A DNA stretch of 35,037 bases from Emcibacteraceae bacterium. GTDB taxonomy: Bacteria; Pseudomonadota; Alphaproteobacteria; Sphingomonadales; Emcibacteraceae. Shown piece after piece: positions 17,081 to 26,337 of the stretch (positions within the stretch are counted from its first letter, which is position 1; each line of letters begins with the position of its first letter). The stretch is taken from assembly GCA_028281625.1 (NCBI GenBank), contig JANQJN010000104.1, positions 1 through 35,037 on the forward strand, read 5' to 3'. The notes beneath the pieces are model-generated. The model was not told where the DNA came from. It saw only the letters and a program-made list of their open reading frames with translations, and searched no databases. Made by a program: the position numbers and the translations under genes.

Positions 17081-17809
17081 ACCTGTCTTCCTGAAAAAAC
17101 AGATAAGAAACTTGGTCTGCTGATTGATCTTAATGTTTGTGTGGGGTGCCATGCCTGTGCGGTGAACTGTAAAGAATGGAATACCAGCGGAATCACTGGC
17201 CCGATGGAAGATTTAAAACCATACGGTGATGATCCAAGTGGCGTTTGGTATAACCGCATTCATAGCTATGAATTTAAAAAAGAAGGCGAAGCGGACCGCA
17301 CAGTTTATTTCCCGAAATCCTGTTTGCATTGCGAAGACGCGCCGTGTGTGACGGTTTGTCCAACAGGTGCGTCATTGAAACGGTCAGAGGACGGTATCGT
17401 GCTTGTAAACCCGGATGTGTGTATCGGCTGTAAACTATGCTCCTGGGCCTGTCCCTATGGGGCCCGCGAATATGATACTACCGGTGGGGTAATGCAAAAA
17501 TGCACACTTTGCGTTGATAAAATTTATGATGCAAGCATCCCGGAAGAGCGACGTGTGCCGTCCTGTGTATCCACTTGCCCGGCAGGGGCACGCCATTTTG
17601 GTGACTTCGCGGATCCGGAATCAAATGTCTCAAAACTGGCAGCGGAAAATGATGCCCGTGATTTGTTTCCAGAAATGGAAACTAAGCCGGTGAACCAGTA
17701 TCTGCCACCTCGTAAAAGGGAAAAGCACGTAGAACGCGCTCTCGTTCACAAGGTGAACAATGCAAAAGATGCCCTGATCAAGTGGGCCAAATTGGATTTC
17801 ACGGGGTAA
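17078..17809 (+). CDS. soeB: Sulfite dehydrogenase iron-sulfur subunit (SoeB-like)
   Basis: A 243-residue ferredoxin-like electron-transfer subunit with four cysteine groups for four 4Fe-4S clusters: C21/24/27/31, C82/85/90/94, C115/118/121/125 and C142/145/163/167. It would carry electrons from the molybdenum subunit to the membrane anchor. It has no signal peptide, in agreement with a cytoplasmic complex. It starts with TTG immediately after the soeA stop and ends a few bases before soeC, so the three genes are one operon. Confidence 0.93.
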   Translation: MTCLPEKTDKKLGLLIDLNVCVGCHACAVNCKEWNTSGITGPMEDLKPYGDDPSGVWYNRIHSYEFKKEGEADRTVYFPKSCLHCEDAPCVTVCPTGASLKRSEDGIVLVNPDVCIGCKLCSWACPYGAREYDTTGGVMQKCTLCVDKIYDASIPEERRVPSCVSTCPAGARHFGDFADPESNVSKLAAENDARDLFPEMETKPVNQYLPPRKREKHVERALVHKVNNAKDALIKWAKLDFTG

Positions 17810-17813
17810 GGTT

Positions 17814-18716
17814 ATGCATCCAGCACTATCAGTCATTGTCTTTACTACATTCTCCGGCATGGGATACGGCCTATTCATTTGGATATGCGCGAACATCATA
17901 ATGGGCAATTTGCTGTTCAAGGAAAATATTGTAACAGGATCTACGATGTCATTTGTTTTGGTGGCGGTAGGACTATTGTCGTCCACAGCTCACCTTGGTC
18001 GACCAGAACGGGCCTGGCGTGCTTTTAGCCAGTGGCGAACCTCTTGGCTTAGCCGTGAAGGCATTATGGCCGTCCTGACTTTTGGGCCAATTATGTTCAT
18101 TGGTGGTAATGCCTATCTAGATTTGGGTCTTAGATCAATGGTTGCTCCGATGGCGGTGCTTGGGATCCTCGGTGCCGTGGCTACGCTCTTTACCACCAGC
18201 ATGATTTATGCGTCCATCAGAGCGATTCCAGCCTGGCATAATAAATGGGTCGTAGTTGGCTATCAGGTCTATGCGCTGGCCAGTGGTGGTGTGGCCTATG
18301 TTATGGTTGGCGGATGGCAGCATTATCAGATTACGATCTATCTTCTGATTGCCGCCCTTGTCGTCAAAATTGCAACCTGGATCCATATTGATCGAAACCG
18401 TGGAAAATACACACGTGAATCCGCGCTGGGACTAACTGATTTTGGTAAGGCAAAACCGTTCGAGCCAGCCCATGGCCAGAAAAACTATCTACAACGGGAA
18501 ATGGGATATGAATTAAACCCAACACGTCGCATGGTCATGCGTTGGATTGCGCTAGGACTTGGTTTTATTCTTCCGGCCTATTTACTATATGTTGGCTTCC
18601 CGCTTGCACCAATTGTCGCTCTGATTTGCCTCGTTGGACTTATGGCAGAACGATGGCTCTTCTTCGCTGAAGCGGAGCATGTGGTGAGGCTTTACTATGA
18701 CAGAGACGAAATTTAG
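17814..18716 (+). CDS. soeC: Sulfite dehydrogenase membrane anchor (SoeC / DmsC-like)
   Basis: A 300-residue membrane protein with about eight hydrophobic spans (roughly 3-27, 42-60, 84-103, 108-130, 143-165, 168-190, 240-262, 264-282). It begins with HPALSVIVFTTFSGMGYGLF, typical of DmsC-family anchors. STAHLGRPERAWRAFSQWRTSWLSREG holds the conserved histidine and arginines of the family. It would bind quinone and hand over the electrons from SoeB. AAGG stands just before the ATG, and the gap to soeB is four bases. No terminator is seen before the TonB receptor 75 bases further on, so read-through is possible. Confidence 0.92.
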   Translation: MHPALSVIVFTTFSGMGYGLFIWICANIIMGNLLFKENIVTGSTMSFVLVAVGLLSSTAHLGRPERAWRAFSQWRTSWLSREGIMAVLTFGPIMFIGGNAYLDLGLRSMVAPMAVLGILGAVATLFTTSMIYASIRAIPAWHNKWVVVGYQVYALASGGVAYVMVGGWQHYQITIYLLIAALVVKIATWIHIDRNRGKYTRESALGLTDFGKAKPFEPAHGQKNYLQREMGYELNPTRRMVMRWIALGLGFILPAYLLYVGFPLAPIVALICLVGLMAERWLFFAEAEHVVRLYYDRDEI

Positions 18717-18727
18717 ATAGAAAATCA

Positions 18728-18757
18728 TTAGCATTATTAAGGTGCTTTTGATATATA
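18728..18757 (+). promoter_or_regulatory. Putative promoter of the second TonB receptor
   Basis: TTAGCA (18728-18733) and TATATA (18752-18757) are 18 bases apart. TTGATATAT (18748-18756) ends at exactly the same distance from the ATG as in the third receptor's promoter (43 bases from its first base to the ATG), showing that the control region was duplicated with the gene. Confidence 0.45.
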
Positions 18758-18790
18758 GTAACATCGTTTCTAAACTTGGGTGAAAAAGTT

Positions 18791-20953
18791 ATGTATAAAA
18801 CGCTTCTTACGAGCGCATTACTCTGTACTGTTGCCATTGCGCCGCTGAGCGTTTTTGGGCAGGAAAAGAGCGATGACCAGTCAGTTGTCACATACGAAAA
18901 AGATTATTTTGCCCGGTATAATCCTGCCACATTGCTTGAAATGCTGCAGCGCGTGCCTGGCGTTCAGGCGATCCTTGATGCGAACCGCAGACAAGGGGGC
19001 GCGGGCGGTGGTGGTACCCAGAGAGGCGGCCAGCAGGAGCGGGGGTTTGGTTCCGGTGGTGACCAGATACTGATCAACAATCGGCGCCTTAGCGGTAAAG
19101 CCAATGATATTAACAGCACATTGCAAAGAATTTCAGCTTCGCAAGTAGAGCGCGTTGAAATTATCCGTGGTGCATCTGGCGATCTTGATGTGCAAAGTCA
19201 GGGGCTTGTGGTTAATGTTGTAATGGATGACAGTGGTTCTAGCTCCAGCACGTTTTGGAAAGCCGGGGGTCGATTATCGGAAGGATATAAATTTACCCCA
19301 AGTATTCAGGTTTCTCATAACGGATCTAGCGGAAATGTGGACTATATTGTTGGCGTTGAAGTCAAGCAAGGACAGCACATTGAGCACCGCGATGATACAG
19401 TTTATTCACCGCAGGGTGTTAGGACGGGATACGCGGAAAGACGCACAGACAATTTAAATGAATATCTGCGCTTTAACGGAAATCTGACCTATAGTACAGA
19501 AAGTGGAGATGAACTGCGCTTAAACGGCCAGTTTGAACCAGGACGATACAGGAAGCTGGAGCCTCGTTTTTCGGAACCTGAAGGCGGTCCACGGAGTTTC
19601 CAAGACTGGAATGAGGATCAGACGTCACAAAAATGGGAAATCGGTGGCGATTTCACCAAGCGGATTGATGGTCTTGGCGTCTGGAAGACACTTTTCATCG
19701 CCAATCGGGACCGTATCGATAAGCAGGAAGTTTTCTCTAATGTTCTGGATACCGGGGATGAACCGGTGTTTCGAAATGACCAATACCGGGTGAAGCAGGA
19801 AAAAATCCTCAGGTCATCACTGACCATGGGCATGGCGAACAATCAGTCGCTGGAGCTTGGTGGAGAGATGGCGATCAATAATTTCGACAAACTGTTTACC
19901 AACGAAGATTACATCGACGATGCTTACGTGATTAGCGTCAATGATGACGTAGCAGTGAAAGAAAATCGTTATGAGATTTTTGCAAATCATACTTTCAATA
20001 TTTCACCGCAGATGGTGCTGCAAAGTTCCGCAATTGGTGAATTTTCCAAGATCAGCTCGCTTACAGTACCATTGGTTGGTGACAACATCGAACGCAGCAA
20101 GAAGTTCAGCTTTCTTAAGCCACGGATTGATTTTCGCTATGATTTTAACGACCGTAATCAGCTCAGAGCGACGGTTGAAAAGAAAGTCAGTCAACTTGAT
20201 TTTCAGAATTTTGTGGCCACCTATGACGCCCAGAACGACCTACTGCGTCTTGGTAACACCGGGATTGTTCCTGAAAAATCTTGGAACTACAGTGTGACCT
20301 ATGAGCATCGTCTTAATGATGATGCCGGCTCGCTTCAGGTTGAATTATTCTATCGTGATCTTAAAGATTATATTGAGCTAGTGGATTTCACAGAATTCTT
20401 TGATGCAAATGGTAACCCCATTGCCCGAGCCGACATCGACCCGGTTTCGAAGTCCGGTAACATTCCGTCTGCGAGGTCACAGGGAATTAAAACCACTGCC
20501 AATCTTCGTTTTGGTTTCATTGGCCTTCCCGAGGCTGTGTTCAGTGTTGAGCATACCTGGGATGATACAGAAGTGATTGATCAGTTCAGCGACGTTCGCA
20601 GACCCTTTAAGTGGAAATCAGAACACGAAGTGAAGCTAAATTTCCGACATGATATAACGGACTGGGGCTTATCCTATGGCGGTAGTGGTACCATCAAATC
20701 GAGAAGCGGTCGTCATGAAATTGACCAGGTCGGTAGTTCCCACAATGGTGATAACTACGAAATGTTCGTGGAAAAACAAATCTGGGGTGATATGAAGCTC
20801 ATATTCCAGTTTGAGCATATCAACTTGCTCAAATACAGCACACGTGTTGATTTCTATAATGATCATATTCGCTATAATGACCTTAATCGCTATGAAGACC
20901 GTAATTGGATTTATGTGCGTGAATGGTCACTGTATCTTCAGGGAACCTTCTAA
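18791..20953 (+). CDS. TonB-dependent outer-membrane receptor (second, tandem paralogue)
   Basis: About 720 residues with signal peptide MYKTLLTSALLCTVAIAPLS, cut near FGQ. The plug reads LLEMLQRVPGVQAILDANR, then a Gly-rich insertion (GGAGGGGTQRGGQQ) and RGFGSGGDQILINNRRLSGK. The barrel ends in YLQGTF. SVVTYEKDYF near the mature N-terminus is shared with the paralogues and may act as TonB box. It follows soeC by 75 bases. Its next neighbour is a close copy; the two share stretches of identical DNA (18941-18969 with 21169-21197). The frame allows a TTG at 18776, but ATG 18791 gives the proper signal peptide. The substrate is unknown. Confidence 0.94.
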   Translation: MYKTLLTSALLCTVAIAPLSVFGQEKSDDQSVVTYEKDYFARYNPATLLEMLQRVPGVQAILDANRRQGGAGGGGTQRGGQQERGFGSGGDQILINNRRLSGKANDINSTLQRISASQVERVEIIRGASGDLDVQSQGLVVNVVMDDSGSSSSTFWKAGGRLSEGYKFTPSIQVSHNGSSGNVDYIVGVEVKQGQHIEHRDDTVYSPQGVRTGYAERRTDNLNEYLRFNGNLTYSTESGDELRLNGQFEPGRYRKLEPRFSEPEGGPRSFQDWNEDQTSQKWEIGGDFTKRIDGLGVWKTLFIANRDRIDKQEVFSNVLDTGDEPVFRNDQYRVKQEKILRSSLTMGMANNQSLELGGEMAINNFDKLFTNEDYIDDAYVISVNDDVAVKENRYEIFANHTFNISPQMVLQSSAIGEFSKISSLTVPLVGDNIERSKKFSFLKPRIDFRYDFNDRNQLRATVEKKVSQLDFQNFVATYDAQNDLLRLGNTGIVPEKSWNYSVTYEHRLNDDAGSLQVELFYRDLKDYIELVDFTEFFDANGNPIARADIDPVSKSGNIPSARSQGIKTTANLRFGFIGLPEAVFSVEHTWDDTEVIDQFSDVRRPFKWKSEHEVKLNFRHDITDWGLSYGGSGTIKSRSGRHEIDQVGSSHNGDNYEMFVEKQIWGDMKLIFQFEHINLLKYSTRVDFYNDHIRYNDLNRYEDRNWIYVREWSLYLQGTF

Positions 20954-20957
20954 TTAC

Positions 20958-20994
20958 TTGGCATTGGGATGGGCATTGATATATTGTGATCACA
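20958..20994 (+). promoter_or_regulatory. Putative promoter and operator of the third TonB receptor
   Basis: TTGGCA (20958-20963) and TATATT (20980-20985) are 16 bases apart. The perfect palindrome TGTGATCACA (20985-20994) begins at the last base of the -10 element, where a bound protein would repress. The second receptor's promoter has the same layout but not the palindrome. Confidence 0.45.
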
Positions 20995-21018
20995 TTGTAA
21001 ACTCCAAGTGGTTCCAGT

Positions 21019-23178
21019 ATGAGAAATCCATTGTTAAAGGGCCTACTATTAATTTCTGTTTGTGCTACGCCTCTTGTCTCAAGCGCACAGTCGAGTGGCG
21101 AAGATCAATCGACTGTTGTTTACGAAAAAGACTATTTCATCAAATATGATCCGGTAACGCTTCTTGATATGCTGCAGCGCGTGCCTGGCGTTCAGGCAAT
21201 CCTTGATACAAGTAGCGGCTGGCAAGATGATGGTAGTGGCTCAGAGTATGGCGGTCAGCAGGAACGTGGGTTTGGTGCTGGAGGTGATCAAATCCTGATT
21301 AACAATAGACGTCTATCCGGTAAAGCTAATAATATCAGCGATACGCTCGCGCGCATTTCTGCGACGACAGTTGAGCGGGTAGAAATTATTCGTGGTGCCT
21401 CCAGTGACCTTGATGTTCAAAGTCAGGGTTTGGTGGTCAATGTAATCATGGCGGGGGGAGCCTCCACTTCCAGCACCTTTTGGAAAGTTGGCGGAAGTTA
21501 CTCTGAAGATTACCTATTTTCACCGTCACTTGAATTTTCCCACAATGGTTCAAAAGGTAATCTGGATTATATTTTTGGCCTGGAAGTAGCGCAGAGCCAA
21601 TATATCGTTCTTCAATCGATGCAAAGCTACACACCGGGGGATGATTTTTTTCAAGATGAAGAAAGGCGATCCGACAGTTTATTCAAGACGTTAAAATTAA
21701 ACGGTAATCTCACTTACAATACTGAAAATGGTGATGAACTACGTCTAAATGGGCAGTTTGAGCCAGGCAAATTCAGAAAGCATGAGCCACGTACCATATT
21801 AGAAATAGACCAACCAGTATTATTACAAAATTGGGGAGAGGATCAGACATCACAAAATTGGGAGATCGGTGGTGACTACACCCAAAAAATAGATGCTCTT
21901 GGTACATGGAAAACAATCTTTATTGCAAACCGTGACCGGATCGATAAGCAGGCCGATTTTGTAAACACACCCGGTACAGGAGATGTCCCCTTATATCGAT
22001 ATGATCAATATCGGGTGAAGAAGGAAAAAATTGTTCGAACATCCCTTACCAATTCTATCACAGCTAATCAGGTATTAGAATTGGGCGGTGAAGTAGCGAT
22101 CAACAATTATGACCAGATTTTCATTCAGGACACATATGAAAGTGGTAATTTTATTACCTTTTCCAATGATGATGTTGAGGTTGAGGAAAATCGATATGAA
22201 TTATTTGCCAATCATACCTACAATGTCACGCCACAGTTTGTCCTTCAATCGACACTAACAGGGGAATTTTCAAAAATAAGTTCGCTGACAATTCCGCTTA
22301 ACGGCGCAAATGTCGAACGCAGTCGGACGTTCAGCTTTTTGAAACCACGCTTAGACATCCGTTATGATTTTGATGATCAAAATCAGATCAGGGCAACGGT
22401 AGAAAAGAGAGTAAGCCAGCTTGATTTTCAGAATTTTGTTGCTGAATATGATTTGTTGTTTGATCGGCTCCGCCTTGGCAATACGGGAATCGTGCCGGAA
22501 AAATCATGGAACTATAATTTGGCCTTTGAGCATCGTTTGGCGGGTGACGCCGGAACCGCTCAAATTGAATTCTTCTACCGTGATATAAGTGACTATATTG
22601 GTCGGGTCGACTTTACAGAATATTTTGACGAGAACGGTGTTGCGATACCGCGCGGTGAGCTCAACTTTACTTCCGTGTCCGGAAACATTGATAAAGCCAC
22701 TTCCTATGGTTTTGATATCTCGAGCAGTATTCGCCTTGGATTTGTTGGCTTGCCAGAGGCCGTCTTCAGTGTCGACTATAAATATGAAAAAACAGATGTG
22801 GTTGACCAGTTTAGTGGTGAGAACCGGGCATTTAAATGGACTCCCGAACATTATTTAACACTCAACTACCGCCATGATGTGACCAAGTGGAATTTGTCTT
22901 ATGGCGGAAAAATAACCATAGCGAGTGTTAGCGACGATCATGATATAGACTTTCAAGACAGAACGATTACAGGTAACGCCTATGAGTTGTTTGCCGAGAT
23001 TAAAATATTTGGCGATTTGAAGCTCATTTTGGCAGCGGAGAACCTGTCGCCGCTTCAATATGATGCGCGAACAGATTTTTATACGGATCACGTTCGCTAC
23101 AATGAACTCAGCTTTTACAGAGATACCCGCTGGGACCTGGTTCGGAAATATTCACTGCACCTGCAGGGAACTTTCTAA
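21019..23178 (+). CDS. TonB-dependent outer-membrane receptor (third, tandem paralogue)
   Basis: 719 residues: signal peptide MRNPLLKGLLLISVCATPLV cut after SSA, STVVYEKDYF as possible TonB box, plug with LLDMLQRVPGVQAILDTSSG and RGFGAGGDQILINNRRLSGK, then the beta barrel ending in HLQGTF. Long blocks match the preceding receptor (for example the NRDRIDKQ and RLGNTGIVPEKSWNY segments), while the loops differ, such as the shorter Gly-poor insertion GWQDDGSGSEYGG in the plug. This is the pattern of a duplicated transporter whose ligand loops have diverged. The last codons overlap the end of the convergent CoA-transferase gene by four bases. Confidence 0.94.
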   Translation: MRNPLLKGLLLISVCATPLVSSAQSSGEDQSTVVYEKDYFIKYDPVTLLDMLQRVPGVQAILDTSSGWQDDGSGSEYGGQQERGFGAGGDQILINNRRLSGKANNISDTLARISATTVERVEIIRGASSDLDVQSQGLVVNVIMAGGASTSSTFWKVGGSYSEDYLFSPSLEFSHNGSKGNLDYIFGLEVAQSQYIVLQSMQSYTPGDDFFQDEERRSDSLFKTLKLNGNLTYNTENGDELRLNGQFEPGKFRKHEPRTILEIDQPVLLQNWGEDQTSQNWEIGGDYTQKIDALGTWKTIFIANRDRIDKQADFVNTPGTGDVPLYRYDQYRVKKEKIVRTSLTNSITANQVLELGGEVAINNYDQIFIQDTYESGNFITFSNDDVEVEENRYELFANHTYNVTPQFVLQSTLTGEFSKISSLTIPLNGANVERSRTFSFLKPRLDIRYDFDDQNQIRATVEKRVSQLDFQNFVAEYDLLFDRLRLGNTGIVPEKSWNYNLAFEHRLAGDAGTAQIEFFYRDISDYIGRVDFTEYFDENGVAIPRGELNFTSVSGNIDKATSYGFDISSSIRLGFVGLPEAVFSVDYKYEKTDVVDQFSGENRAFKWTPEHYLTLNYRHDVTKWNLSYGGKITIASVSDDHDIDFQDRTITGNAYELFAEIKIFGDLKLILAAENLSPLQYDARTDFYTDHVRYNELSFYRDTRWDLVRKYSLHLQGTF

Positions 23179-24311
23179 GGTTTCAGCTTAGGCGGTGTTT
23201 TGGTATATTCCATCGGTGTTTTTGAATAGTTGATCGGGTTTTTGATGATAGGGACAGTGTCTCCGTCATTCCCGGCGATTTCACCGACCAGTCCTCTCTC
23301 CACCACATGTGGATCCGAAAGTATTTGCTCCAGATTATTCACCGGGCCACAGGGAATAGTGCTTTCTTCCAGAAGCGCGATCCAGTTCGCGGTGGTCCTC
23401 GACGTCATGATACTTTTAATTTTACTTATCAGCCTATTTCGGTTCTTAACCCGAGCCGCGTTGGTTTGAAAATCCGAATCCGTGTGCCAGCTTTTTTCAA
23501 GCAATTTTGAAAAAGATGCAAATTGGCTGTCGTTACCAATAGCCAGAACCATGTCCCCGTCTTTGGTTTTGAATGTCTGGTAAGGCACGATGCTAACATG
23601 TTCATTGCCGTGGCGCTTTGGAATTTTCCCGCCGATCAAATAATTGGATGTATGGTTTGCAAGCATTGCGATCTGGCAATCGAGTAGCGCCAGATCAATA
23701 TATTGTCCTTCGCCTGTTTTATCGCGGTGGGCGAGTGCGCCAAGGATTCCGATGGTCGCATACATGCCTGTCATCACATCGGCGATGGCCACACCAACTT
23801 TTTGAGGACCGCCACCATTTTCGTCCGCTTCCCCTGTGATGCTCATCATACCGCCCATGGCCTGGATCATAAAATCATAACCGGCCCTGCTGGCATAGGG
23901 GCCCGTCTGACCAAAACCTGTGATTGAACAATAAATAAGCCCGGGGTTGACCGCCGAAAGGCTGTCATAATCAAGGCCGTATTTCTTAAGACCGCCTACC
24001 TTAAAATTTTCAACTAATATGTCGCATTCTTTTGCAAGCTGGGTGACTTGTTTCTGTCCCACCTCAGTAGTGATGTCGATGAAGAGTGACGATTTATTGC
24101 GGTTGGTCGAATGAAAGTATGCGGCGTCGCCTCGGCTACCATCAGGATTTTTTGAAAAAGGGGGTCCCCAGGCACGGGTATCATCCCCCACGCCGGGCTT
24201 CTCAATTTTAATGACCTCGGCTCCCATATCACCAAGCATTTGCGTTGACCACGGGCCGGCGAGCACACGGCTTAAATCAAGGACTTTAATGTGGGATAAA
24301 GGTCCGGGCAT
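23175..24311 (-). CDS. Class III (CaiB/BaiF) CoA-transferase, likely for glutarate
   Basis: A 378-residue family III CoA-transferase beginning IKVLDLSRVLAGPWSTQMLG, followed by GAEVIKIEKPGVGDDTRAWG. The conserved catalytic aspartate is in the GYDFMIQAMGG region. It lies two bases after glutaryl-CoA dehydrogenase in the same operon, so the likely reaction is transfer of CoA from succinyl-CoA to glutarate, as in the GcdG/SUGCT enzymes. The family uses many acids, so the substrate rests on context. The start is the ATG at 24311. The 3' end overlaps the third TonB receptor. Confidence 0.9.
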   Translation of the reverse strand: MPGPLSHIKVLDLSRVLAGPWSTQMLGDMGAEVIKIEKPGVGDDTRAWGPPFSKNPDGSRGDAAYFHSTNRNKSSLFIDITTEVGQKQVTQLAKECDILVENFKVGGLKKYGLDYDSLSAVNPGLIYCSITGFGQTGPYASRAGYDFMIQAMGGMMSITGEADENGGGPQKVGVAIADVMTGMYATIGILGALAHRDKTGEGQYIDLALLDCQIAMLANHTSNYLIGGKIPKRHGNEHVSIVPYQTFKTKDGDMVLAIGNDSQFASFSKLLEKSWHTDSDFQTNAARVKNRNRLISKIKSIMTSRTTANWIALLEESTIPCGPVNNLEQILSDPHVVERGLVGEIAGNDGDTVPIIKNPINYSKTPMEYTKTPPKLKP

Positions 24312-24313
24312 CG

Positions 24314-25495
24314 TTAGAATGCGTTAATCCCTGTCTGAAGCCGCCCAAGGATCAGTGCGTGCACGTCGTGTGTTCCTTCATATGTATTCACCGCTTCCAG
24401 ATTCATCACATGGCGTATCACATGAAACTCATCTGCGATGCCGTTGCCGCCATGCATGTCCCGGGCCGCACGGGCAATATCAAGCGCTTTACCGCAATTG
24501 TTGCGCTTGAGCAGTGATATGGCATCAGGCGAAAGCTGCTCTTGATCCATTAATCGACCAGCTTGTAGGCATCCATGAAGGCCCAAGGTGATCTCCGTCT
24601 GCATATCCGCGAGTTTCTTCTGGATTAGCTGATTGGCCGCGAGTGGCTTTCCAAATTGTTTGCGATCCAGTGTATATTGCCGCGCCGCGTGCCAGCAAAA
24701 CTCTGCGGCACCCAGCGCACCCCATGCGATGCCGTACCGTGCGTTGGAAAGGCAACCGAGCGGCCCCTTCATGCCTTCAACGTTTGGAAGCATATTTTCT
24801 TCAGGCACAAACACGTCATCCATGACGATTTCACCGGTATCCGATGCGCGCAGGGAAAATTTTCCCTCGATTTTGGGTGCGCTCAATCCCTCCATGCCTT
24901 TTTCAAGGATAAAGCCCCGCACAACACCTTCGTCATTCTTGCCCCAGACCACAAATACATCGGCGATCGGGCTATTTGTGATCCACATTTTGGTGCCGCT
25001 CAGCAGATAGCCACCGTCAACTGACTTGGCACGTGTCTGCATGCTCGCAGGGTCCGAACCAGAATTGGGTTCGGTTAGGCCAAAGCAACCGATCAGTTCG
25101 GCGCTTGCCAGTTTGGGCAGGTATTTTTCCCGCTGTTCTTCGGATCCGTAGGCGTAAATAGGATACATCACCAGGGAGCTTTGCACGGACATGGCGCTGC
25201 GGTATCCACTGTCGACCGCTTCCACTTCACGAGCAATTAGGCCATAGGAAACATAACCCACGCCAGCGCAATCATAACCATCAATGGTTGGTCCAAGAAA
25301 ACCCATTTCACCCATTTTGGTGAGCAGGTTACGGTCAAATTTTTCATGACGGTTAGCCTCAAGGATCCCAGGCATCAGTTCTGATTGACAGAATGATTTC
25401 GCCTGGTCACGGATCATGCGTTCTTCTTCGGTTAACGATTTTTCAAGGAGCAGTACATCATCCCAGGGGGCTGACTTCCAAACGGTTGCGTTCAT
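24314..25495 (-). CDS. gcdH: Glutaryl-CoA dehydrogenase
   Basis: A 393-residue acyl-CoA dehydrogenase that oxidises and decarboxylates glutaryl-CoA to crotonyl-CoA, passing electrons to ETF, in breakdown of lysine, tryptophan or glutarate. The segment [17 protein letters not shown] carries the arginine that binds the gamma-carboxylate of glutaryl-CoA and separates this family from other acyl-CoA dehydrogenases. The FAD/substrate segment is [13 protein letters not shown] and the catalytic base is E373 in [16 protein letters not shown]. It lies two bases from the cobalamin adenosyltransferase upstream and two from the CoA-transferase downstream, so all three are co-transcribed. Confidence 0.95.
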   Translation of the reverse strand: MNATVWKSAPWDDVLLLEKSLTEEERMIRDQAKSFCQSELMPGILEANRHEKFDRNLLTKMGEMGFLGPTIDGYDCAGVGYVSYGLIAREVEAVDSGYRSAMSVQSSLVMYPIYAYGSEEQREKYLPKLASAELIGCFGLTEPNSGSDPASMQTRAKSVDGGYLLSGTKMWITNSPIADVFVVWGKNDEGVVRGFILEKGMEGLSAPKIEGKFSLRASDTGEIVMDDVFVPEENMLPNVEGMKGPLGCLSNARYGIAWGALGAAEFCWHAARQYTLDRKQFGKPLAANQLIQKKLADMQTEITLGLHGCLQAGRLMDQEQLSPDAISLLKRNNCGKALDIARAARDMHGGNGIADEFHVIRHVMNLEAVNTYEGTHDVHALILGRLQTGINAF

Positions 25496-25497
25496 AT

Positions 25498-26073
25498 TCA
25501 GTTACTTTCGTTTCTATTTTTTCCCGGTACCCAAAGCACATCGTCTTTGCCGCCATTATTGGTTTTACGGCTCAGGACAAAAAGGTGATCAGATAATCTG
25601 TTCATATATTTAATGGCAAGTGTTGATAAGTCTTCGTGCTCGGCAGCAGCGACCAGCAAGCGTTCAGCACGTCTGACAATGGTTCTCGCTAAATGCAAAT
25701 TGGCAGAGGCCGCAGACCCACCGGGTAGCACAAAGGATGTAAGCGGATCGATGCTTTCATTCATCTGGTCAATTTCCGCTTCAAGGCGGTCAATTTGCTC
25801 TTGGGTGATACGCAGTGCGCTATCTTCATATTTACTGCCCATTGGAAGGGATACATCAGCACCTAAGTCAAACAAGTCATTTTGGATGCGTGCAAGCATA
25901 TCATCGTCAGCACCATCTGTGTGCAGACGCGCCAAGCCAATGGCCGCATTGCTTTCATCAATAGTACCGTAGGCTTCGATGCGGGGCGTCGATTTTTTGG
26001 CGCGTGTGCCATCGGTGAGGGACGTTTCACCACCATCACCGCCGCGAGTATATATTTTATCGAGTTTGACCAC
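25498..26073 (-). CDS. Cob(I)alamin adenosyltransferase, PduO type
   Basis: A 191-residue enzyme that adenosylates cob(I)alamin (or cob(I)yrinate diamide) with ATP to make coenzyme B12. It has the N-terminal ATP-binding motif [17 protein letters not shown], then [19 protein letters not shown]. The C-terminal helices carry [25 protein letters not shown] and the segment [14 protein letters not shown] that lines the cobalamin side. It lies five bases after a HIG1-type small membrane gene; that pair is common in alphaproteobacteria. Here gcdH follows rather than the electron-transfer flavoprotein genes I recall from many relatives. Confidence 0.95.
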   Translation of the reverse strand: MVKLDKIYTRGGDGGETSLTDGTRAKKSTPRIEAYGTIDESNAAIGLARLHTDGADDDMLARIQNDLFDLGADVSLPMGSKYEDSALRITQEQIDRLEAEIDQMNESIDPLTSFVLPGGSAASANLHLARTIVRRAERLLVAAAEHEDLSTLAIKYMNRLSDHLFVLSRKTNNGGKDDVLWVPGKNRNESN

Positions 26074-26078
26074 ACTCT

Positions 26079-26276
26079 TTATCCAGCGTTTCTCGCAAGT
26101 ACATAAAGTACGATCAGTACCACTGTAACGCCCTGCGAAATGACCCTTGCGCGCATCATTTTATTGCTTTTACGGCTATCAGGCTCTCTCTTTGTCATTG
26201 TTGCGGCACCCATAAGCATGATGCAAACGGTAGCAACAACGCTGATGACGACGAGAGTTAAAAGTATCATTTCCAT
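26079..26276 (-). CDS. Small twin-transmembrane protein, HIG1-like
   Basis: A 65-residue protein with two membrane spans (about 3-24 and 46-62) joined by a short basic loop. The loop KSNKMMRARVISQG fits the HIG1-domain motif of form MRxRxxxQ. Members in mitochondria (Rcf1, HIGD1A) associate with cytochrome c oxidase or its supercomplex; alphaproteobacterial copies are often annotated only as twin-transmembrane small protein. It leads the operon with the cobalamin adenosyltransferase, gcdH and CoA-transferase. The link with B12 is a matter of conserved position, with no known mechanism. Confidence 0.85.
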   Translation of the reverse strand: MEMILLTLVVISVVATVCIMLMGAATMTKREPDSRKSNKMMRARVISQGVTVVLIVLYVLARNAG

Positions 26277-26337
26277 AATTCATCCAATTTATCTTACATG
26301 TAAACTATATAGATCATTTTTCTAAAAGTTCCACAGT

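Noticed and set aside
20985..20994. TGTGATCACA as a Crp or Fnr site
   Set aside because: Crp needs six bases between TGTGA and TCACA and Fnr uses TTGAT-N4-ATCAA; here the halves abut, so neither regulator is supported.
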